A stretch of DNA of 18,705 bases, from assembly GCF_006228105.1 (NCBI RefSeq), contig NZ_VDHH01000070.1; one strand, given 5' to 3'. A program made the position numbers and the translations under genes. The stretch comes from Chelonobacter sp006228105. Lineage in GTDB: Bacteria; Pseudomonadota; Gammaproteobacteria; Enterobacterales; Pasteurellaceae. Under the pieces are notes generated by a model. That model did not search any database. It saw only the letters and a program-made list of their open reading frames with translations, and had not been told where the DNA came from. This document shows positions 14,000-18,705 of this stretch, in pieces (positions within the stretch are counted from its first letter, which is position 1; every line of letters begins with the position of its first letter).

Positions 14000-14020
14000 A
14001 GCAAAATATGGGCATAGTGG

Positions 14021-14051
14021 CGCTGTCGATTTGATTCGGCAGCGTTTTTTT
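14021..14051 (+). terminator. Intrinsic terminator between ispH and comEA
   Basis: CGCTGTC (14021-14027) pairs with GGCAGCG (14038-14044), with one G-U, followed by seven T. It is the first strong terminator after ispH, about 160 bases past the stop, and lies 42 bases before the comEA start. Confidence 0.8.
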
Positions 14052-14092
14052 ATTTCATTTATCTCAAGCAAAAACTGTATAAAGGAAACACT

Positions 14093-14434
14093 ATGTCTAA
14101 GTTAAAATCAAACTTTCGCAAATGGTCTGCTCTGGCATTTTTAGGCGCTTTTACTGCCCTGCCGCTGTCTGCTCAACAAACTGCGGCAATCCCAGCGACT
14201 GAAACTGCCACCGAACAAGCCCAAGCCCAAATAGTAACAGAGCGTATCAATTTGAATACCGCCAGCGCTCAAGAATTGGAAAAAGGTCTGCTCGGTATCG
14301 GGGCGAAAAAAGCGCAAGCGATCGTGGAATACCGTGAGAAAAACGGCAATTTTATCAGTATTGATCAACTATCCGATGTTTCCGGAATTGGCAAGGCGAC
14401 ATTGGAAAAAAATCGCGATTTATTAAGTTTATAA
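14093..14434 (+). CDS. comEA: ComEA-family helix-hairpin-helix DNA-binding protein (ComE1)
   Basis: A 113-residue exported protein for natural transformation. In the family it binds incoming double-stranded DNA in the periplasm and pulls it in by ratcheting. A signal peptide (basic MSKLKSNFRK, hydrophobic core, cleavage after LPLSA near residue 27) is followed by a Gln/Thr-rich linker. The linker leads to INLNTASAQEL and two helix-hairpin-helix motifs, GIGAKKAQAIV and VSGIGKATLEKN. AAAGGAAACACT before the ATG is a good ribosome binding site. The CRP-S elements upstream indicate competence-dependent expression, and dense uptake signals in the window show that the host takes up its own DNA. Confidence 0.93.
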   Translation: MSKLKSNFRKWSALAFLGAFTALPLSAQQTAAIPATETATEQAQAQIVTERINLNTASAQELEKGLLGIGAKKAQAIVEYREKNGNFISIDQLSDVSGIGKATLEKNRDLLSL

Positions 14435-14449
14435 ACTATCACAAACAAA

Positions 14450-14473
14450 ACCCGGCAGTTTCAGCTGCCGGGT
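14450..14473. terminator. Bidirectional terminator between comEA and the small minus-strand ORF
   Basis: CCCGGCAG (14451-14458) and CTGCCGGG (14465-14472) form an 8-bp GC-rich stem with a 6-base loop. The flanking A and T make it slightly stronger on the minus strand (TTTTGTTTG). Confidence 0.8.
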
Positions 14474-14495
14474 AAAATCAACAATAGATCGGCAA

Positions 14496-14505
14496 AAAGT
14501 GCGGT
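14496..14505 (+). repeat. DNA uptake signal, intergenic
   Basis: A single AAAGTGCGGT just downstream of the small Arg-rich ORF's stop codon. Confidence 0.9.
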
Positions 14506-14507
14506 TT

Positions 14508-14657
14508 TCACTGCTGTTCGACTAAAAACTGAAACCAGTGTCGCTCTTCAATCCGTGCTTTAATTCTTTTACGGCGACGCAGGCGCAGCAAACGACGATG
14601 ATTATTTTGTAATGAAAGCGATTTTTTCGGTTTAAAAAATACACGGGATCTTCTCAT
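14508..14657 (-). CDS. Small Arg-rich protein of unknown function
   Basis: A 49-residue very basic ORF: MRRSRVFFKPKKSLSLQNNH, then an Arg/Leu run RRLLRLRRRKRIKARIEE and the end RHWFQFLVEQQ. Its ATG has AGGAG a few bases upstream, and it ends near a strong terminator, which argues for a real gene. It follows mltF on the same strand after 47 bases and may be cotranscribed. The composition suggests nucleic-acid or ribosome binding, but I recognise no family. In E. coli tadA follows mltF instead. Confidence 0.65.
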   Translation of the reverse strand: MRRSRVFFKPKKSLSLQNNHRRLLRLRRRKRIKARIEERHWFQFLVEQQ

Positions 14658-14704
14658 TCTGCTCTCCTGTTACACTCCGTTCTATTCTTCTGTTATCGAT
14701 TTTA

Positions 14705-16159
14705 TTAGCCATGCTGGATTAAATATTGATCCGTCGTATTGCTGCCGGTTTCAGCCGGTGTCAGTTTGCGGTCGATGGCTTTTTCAATCTCTTTTAAGCG
14801 GTAATGTTTGCTGATGCTGTTCATATAGCGGCGGATATTTTCTACATAGGCATGGGCTTCATAGCCGCGCGCATAACCATATTTCAATTTGGAATAGTAG
14901 CGTTTTTCCGCCAACAGCGGTAAATTATTTTTTACATCCAACCAGTTGTCCGGATTGCCGCCCAGTTCTTTGGTCAAACGGCGCGCATCCAATAAATGTC
15001 CCAATCCCATATTATATGCCGCCAGTGCATACCAGATTTTATCGTCCTGATGAACAGTATTTGGAATCTGCCGCATCAGCAAATGCAAATATTCGGCGCC
15101 GCCGCGAATGCTTTGCTCCGGATCAGTTCTGTCCTGTACTTTCATTCGTTCTGCGGTATCCTTAGTCAGCATCATGATGCCACGCACACCGGTCGGTGAC
15201 GTTGCGGCTTCATTCCAATGGGACTCTTGGTAAGCAATCGCCGCCAAAGTATGCCACTCCAACTCGCCACTATAGCGCTTGAAATAGTCGATGTATTTCG
15301 GCAATACATTTTCAATTGCATCTAAATAAGTGCGGGCATCAACATAATCAAAGTTGTGCATATGGTTAAAATATTTCTCTTCCAAACGAGCGACTAAACC
15401 GGTTTCCAATGCACTGTGCATAAATTCCAGTGACGCTGCCTGCAATTCATTATAGGTATTTTTTGAAAAATACCAATGTACACTGGACTCTTCGCTGACA
15501 TCAAAAGCAACGTTCAACTGTGGCTTAATCTGCTGCGCCGAGGCAATATCAATCGAACTGGCAATGGCATAATCCTGCCTCCCCTCTGCCACCATCAACA
15601 AAATCTCTTCCTGCGTCAAATTTTGCTCTACTTGCCAATGCAGGTTGGGAAACATCTGTTTGGCTTGTGTCAACAGATTAATCAGCTCTAGATTAAACGG
15701 AATAAGGATTGTGCTGTCAGCATCAGTAAAAGTTTTCGGGCGCTTTTCACCCATACGATACACCAACTGCCACGAGGCGGATGTGTAGCCCGGCCCGGTC
15801 TGAAATTGCTCGTTTTTTTCATTTTCGTAACGCAAGCCGGCCGCCGCCATATCAATTTGACCGCGCTTTAAGGCGTCAAACAATTGGCTGCTGTTATCAA
15901 GGCTGACCACTTTCAATCGCACTCCCAAATACTCGGCAAATGCAGTGCTCAATTCATATTCCAAGCCTTGCGCTTCATCGTTACCGATAAAATAATAAAC
16001 CGGATTATTGACTGTGCCGACCACCAACTCGCCTTTTTCCAATACGGTTACATAATGATTTTTCTCTTCCGACATCATTTTCTGCCACGGAAAAATCATA
16101 TCTATTGCCCATAACAATAGACCGATTGCAAAAACCGCCCGTAATAGTAGTCCTTTCAA
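14705..16159 (-). CDS. mltF: Membrane-bound lytic murein transglycosylase F
   Basis: Cleaves peptidoglycan between MurNAc and GlcNAc to give 1,6-anhydroMurNAc ends, at the periplasmic face. Order: a short N-terminal anchor (LLLRAVFAIGLLLWAI), an extracellular solute-binding (SBP family 3) domain from about residue 40 to 265, then a C-terminal SLT domain. The SLT domain holds AYQESHW with catalytic Glu312, SPTGVRGIMMLT, and AAYNMGLGHLLDAR. The TTG at 16159 (484 residues) is chosen because AGGG lies 7 bases upstream, a good promoter lies just upstream, and the resulting N-terminus suits homologues. The longer frame back to 16249 would include that promoter and part of the PurR box. It is divergent from purL, as in E. 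coli. Confidence 0.94.
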   Translation of the reverse strand: MKGLLLRAVFAIGLLLWAIDMIFPWQKMMSEEKNHYVTVLEKGELVVGTVNNPVYYFIGNDEAQGLEYELSTAFAEYLGVRLKVVSLDNSSQLFDALKRGQIDMAAAGLRYENEKNEQFQTGPGYTSASWQLVYRMGEKRPKTFTDADSTILIPFNLELINLLTQAKQMFPNLHWQVEQNLTQEEILLMVAEGRQDYAIASSIDIASAQQIKPQLNVAFDVSEESSVHWYFSKNTYNELQAASLEFMHSALETGLVARLEEKYFNHMHNFDYVDARTYLDAIENVLPKYIDYFKRYSGELEWHTLAAIAYQESHWNEAATSPTGVRGIMMLTKDTAERMKVQDRTDPEQSIRGGAEYLHLLMRQIPNTVHQDDKIWYALAAYNMGLGHLLDARRLTKELGGNPDNWLDVKNNLPLLAEKRYYSKLKYGYARGYEAHAYVENIRRYMNSISKHYRLKEIEKAIDRKLTPAETGSNTTDQYLIQHG

Positions 16160-16194
16160 CTCAACGCCCTGTTCACTATTTTTGAAGATAGCGC

Positions 16195-16223
16195 ATTCTA
16201 ACCGCTCTTTCAGCAAAAACCAA
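16195..16223 (-). promoter_or_regulatory. Sigma-70 promoter of mltF
   Basis: On the minus strand TTGGTT (16218-16223), a 17-base spacer and TAGAAT (16195-16200) form a good promoter. The start point near 16188 leaves about 28 bases of leader to the TTG start, which supports that start choice. Confidence 0.65.
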
Positions 16224-16243
16224 CTGACCTCGCGATGAAAAGG

Positions 16244-16259
16244 ACGCAAAAGTTTCCGT
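16244..16259 (+). promoter_or_regulatory. PurR operator of purL
   Basis: ACGCAAAAGTTTCCGT matches 14 of 16 bases of the PurR consensus ACGCAAACGTTTGCGT. It covers the expected -35 position of the purL promoter, so bound PurR (with hypoxanthine or guanine) would block RNA polymerase. Confidence 0.85.
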
Positions 16260-16276
16260 TACACCGCAGTTTACTT

Positions 16277-16282
16277 TATAAT
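16277..16282 (+). promoter_or_regulatory. -10 element of purL
   Basis: A perfect TATAAT 18 bases after the PurR box. The -35 region (TTTCCG or TTCCGT) is weak and lies within the operator. Transcription would start near 16289, leaving a leader of about 74 bases. Confidence 0.65.
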
Positions 16283-16295
16283 GTCCCTGTTGCTG

Positions 16296-16322
16296 ACAAT
16301 TGTTGTTTTTTTCAACGATTGT
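16296..16322 (+). other. Hairpin in the purL leader
   Basis: ACAATTGTTG (16296-16305) pairs with CAACGATTGT (16313-16322), with one G-U, around a loop of seven T. It would lie near the 5' end of the purL mRNA. No T run follows, so it is not an obvious terminator. Its role is unknown; it might stabilise the mRNA end. Confidence 0.4.
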
Positions 16323-16362
16323 TATCCTCCCACAACTTTTTCTCAACAATTTACGGTAAAAG

Positions 16363-18705
16363 ATGATGATGCAAATTTTCCGCGGCTCTCCCGCTCTTTC
16401 TGATTTCCGCTTACACCAATTAATGACCCAATTTCGCCAAGCTGAACTGCCCGTCAGCGAGTGCTATGCCGAATATCTGCACTTTGCCGATTTAACGCAG
16501 GCACTGACGCCAACGGAAACCGAGCAGTTAGAGCAGTTGCTGCATTACGGGCCGACCTTGGCGGAACATGAACCGAGCGGCAGTTGTTTTATCGTGATCC
16601 CACGTATCGGCACTATCTCCTCTTGGTCATCGAAAGCCAGTGATATTGCGCATAACTCCGGATTAGCGAAAGTCAAACGCATCGAACGCGGTCTAGCCTA
16701 TTATCTTCAAACCACTTCCCCACTCACCGAACAACAAACCCAAACCCTGACCGCACTTTTACACGACCGTATGCTCGAAACGGTAATCGAAACCCCGCAA
16801 GACGCCCAAGCCCTGTTCAGCCACGCCGCACCGAAACCCTTCACCACCGTGGATATTCTGCAACACGGCAGAACCGCACTGGAGCAAGCCAACCTCAATT
16901 TAGGTTTGGCACTGGCGGAAGATGAAATCGACTATTTATTAGCGCAATTTACCCAACTCAAACGCAATCCGGTCGATATTGAGCTGTACATGTTTGCCCA
17001 AGCGAACTCCGAACATTGCCGGCACAAAATTTTTAACGCCGACTGGGTGATCGACGGCGAGAAACAGCCGAAATCGTTGTTTAAGATGATTAAAAATACC
17101 TTTGAGCAAACCCCTGACTTTGTGTTGTCAGCCTATAAAGACAATGCGGCGGTGATGGAAGGCTCGAAAGTTGGACGTTTCTTTGCCGACAGCGACGGCA
17201 AATACCGTTATCATCAAGAAGATGCACATATTTTAATGAAAGTGGAAACCCACAACCACCCGACAGCGATTTCTCCGTTCCCGGGGGCAGCAACCGGTTC
17301 CGGCGGTGAAATCCGTGACGAAGGCGCAACCGGACGCGGTGCAAAACCCAAAGCTGGTTTAGTCGGTTTCTCGGTTTCCAACTTGCTCGTACCCAACTTC
17401 GAACAACCCTGGGAGAATCCGTTAAGCAAACCGAATCGTATCGCCTCAGCATTGGATATTATGCTGGAAGCCCCACTCGGCGGCGCAGCGTTTAACAATG
17501 AATTTGGTCGCCCTGCTCTATTAGGCTATTTCCGTACTTACGAAGAGAAAGTCAACAGCTTCAACGGGGTGGAAGTGCGCGGTTATCACAAACCGATTAT
17601 GCTGGCGGGCGGGATCGGTAACATCCGTGACGAACATGTACAAAAAGGTGAGATTCCGGTCGGGGCAAAACTGATCGTACTTGGCGGCCCGGCAATGAAT
17701 ATCGGCTTAGGCGGCGGTGCAGCTTCCTCGATGACCTCCGGCAAATCGAAAGAAGACTTAGATTTTGCCTCGGTGCAACGCGACAATCCGGAAATGGAAC
17801 GCCGTTGTCAGGAAGTGATCGACCGCTGCTGGCAGTTGGGCGACGACAACCCGATTCTGTTTATCCACGATGTCGGTGCCGGCGGTCTCTCCAATGCGAT
17901 GCCGGAATTAGTCAATGACGGTGGACGTGGCGGCAACTTTGAGCTGCGCAACATCCTGAGCGACGAGCCGGGCATGAGTCCGTTGGAAATTTGGTGTAAC
18001 GAATCGCAAGAGCGCTATGTGTTAGCGGTGGCAGCGGATCAACTGCCGCTGTTTGAACAACTGTGTCAACGTGAACGCGCACCTTATGCGGAGATCGGCG
18101 AAGCGGTGGCTGAACCGCACTTGACCCTGAACGATAGCCATTTCAACAACAAACCGATTGATATGCCGCTGAACGTACTGCTTGGCAAACCACCGAAAAT
18201 GACTCGTGACGTGCAAAGTGCGGTAGTGAATAATCCGCCGTTAAATACCGAAACAATTGATGTCAAACAAGCCTTGCAGCGTGTGTTACGCTTGCCGGTG
18301 GTAGCAGAAAAAACCTTCTTAATCACCATCGGTGACCGTAGCGTCACCGGTATGGTAGCGCGCGATCAGATGGTCGGGCCGTGGCAGATTCCGGTTGCCG
18401 ATTGTGCTGTTACCACCACCAGCTTCGATAGTTATTACGGCGAAGCGATGTCTATCGGCGAACGTGCGCCGATTGCATTGTTAGACTTCGCCGCTTCGGC
18501 GCGCATGGCGGTTGCTGAATCGATCACCAATATCGCCGCCACCCAAATCGGTGACATCAAACGGATTAAACTCTCCGCCAACTGGATGTCAGCTGCCGGG
18601 CACAAAGGCGAAGACGCCGGTTTATATGCGGCGGTGAAAGCAGTCGGCGAAGAACTTTGCCCTGCATTGGGCTTAACCATTCCGGTCGGCAAAGATTCAA
18701 TGTCA
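16363..18705 (+). CDS. purL: Phosphoribosylformylglycinamidine synthase (N-terminal 781 codons; runs off the window)
   Basis: The fourth step of purine synthesis: FGAR plus glutamine and ATP to FGAM (EC 6.3.5.3), in the cytosol. The frame is open from 16363 to the window end, about 60 percent of the roughly 1300-residue large single-chain PurL. The N-terminal domain starts MQIFRGSPALSDFR. The linker has NSEHCRHKIFNADW, and the synthetase core has KVETHNHPTAISPFPGAATG from residue 293, then GGAAFNNEFGRP and GLGGGAASSM. The glutaminase domain lies outside. Three ATG codons in a row (16363, 16366, 16369) leave the exact start open by two codons; the ribosome binding site is weak. It is controlled by the PurR box upstream. 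Confidence 0.97.
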   Translation, partial: MMMQIFRGSPALSDFRLHQLMTQFRQAELPVSECYAEYLHFADLTQALTPTETEQLEQLLHYGPTLAEHEPSGSCFIVIPRIGTISSWSSKASDIAHNSGLAKVKRIERGLAYYLQTTSPLTEQQTQTLTALLHDRMLETVIETPQDAQALFSHAAPKPFTTVDILQHGRTALEQANLNLGLALAEDEIDYLLAQFTQLKRNPVDIELYMFAQANSEHCRHKIFNADWVIDGEKQPKSLFKMIKNTFEQTPDFVLSAYKDNAAVMEGSKVGRFFADSDGKYRYHQEDAHILMKVETHNHPTAISPFPGAATGSGGEIRDEGATGRGAKPKAGLVGFSVSNLLVPNFEQPWENPLSKPNRIASALDIMLEAPLGGAAFNNEFGRPALLGYFRTYEEKVNSFNGVEVRGYHKPIMLAGGIGNIRDEHVQKGEIPVGAKLIVLGGPAMNIGLGGGAASSMTSGKSKEDLDFASVQRDNPEMERRCQEVIDRCWQLGDDNPILFIHDVGAGGLSNAMPELVNDGGRGGNFELRNILSDEPGMSPLEIWCNESQERYVLAVAADQLPLFEQLCQRERAPYAEIGEAVAEPHLTLNDSHFNNKPIDMPLNVLLGKPPKMTRDVQSAVVNNPPLNTETIDVKQALQRVLRLPVVAEKTFLITIGDRSVTGMVARDQMVGPWQIPVADCAVTTTSFDSYYGEAMSIGERAPIALLDFAASARMAVAESITNIAATQIGDIKRIKLSANWMSAAGHKGEDAGLYAAVKAVGEELCPALGLTIPVGKDSMS

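Noticed and set aside
13981..14000. TTCGAATC stretch resembling a tRNA T-arm
   Set aside because: No acceptor stem, anticodon arm or CCA end can be folded around it. It is better explained as the right arm of the CRP-S-like inverted repeat.
17090..17498. Minus-strand open frames opposite purL
   Set aside because: Antisense frames arising from codon bias in a conserved gene. The purL frame is intact across the whole stretch.

Overview
The window looks like chromosomal DNA of a Pasteurellaceae bacterium of the Haemophilus/Pasteurella/Aggregatibacter branch. About 28 copies of the 9-base Haemophilus-type DNA uptake signal (AAGTGCGGT or its complement) are scattered through it, some as inverted pairs that double as terminators. 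The core proteins are closely similar to Escherichia coli and Haemophilus orthologues. Base composition is moderate, and I cannot name the genus from this alone. No rRNA, tRNA, CRISPR array or intact insertion sequence was seen.

Region 1 (1-3548, minus strand): a short CstA-family transporter with an upstream CRP-type site and a strong terminator, then a serB-yajQ-small cysteine-containing ORF cluster. Region 2 (3549-5020): ytjB/smp, divergent from serB, then convergent with rpsT; a USS hairpin lies between ytjB and rpsT. Region 3 (5021-13861): the conserved murJ-ribF-ileS-lspA-ispH run (lipid II flippase, flavin synthesis, isoleucyl-tRNA synthetase, lipoprotein signal peptidase, isoprenoid synthesis). 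It is interrupted twice. Between ribF and ileS lie a frameshifted Sel1-repeat remnant and a minus-strand DUF1778/GNAT toxin-antitoxin pair. Between ileS and lspA lies a three-gene cassette: putative antitoxin, RelE/ParE-like toxin, and a 63-residue protein of unknown function.

Region 4 (13862-14473): an intergenic stretch with 14-bp tandem repeats and one or two CRP-S (competence) sites in front of comEA (comE1), a secreted helix-hairpin-helix DNA-uptake protein. Region 5 (14474-18705): an Arg-rich 49-residue minus-strand ORF, mltF (lytic transglycosylase), and divergently the first 781 codons of purL, which runs off the window and has a PurR-type operator over its promoter.

Two themes stand out. 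One is natural transformation (dense uptake signals, comEA with CRP-S control). The other is accessory toxin-antitoxin cassettes on both sides of ileS inside an otherwise conserved gene run. Several genes appear to use TTG starts (ytjB, rpsT, murJ, mltF). All statements come from reading the sequence by eye; no database search or computation was possible.
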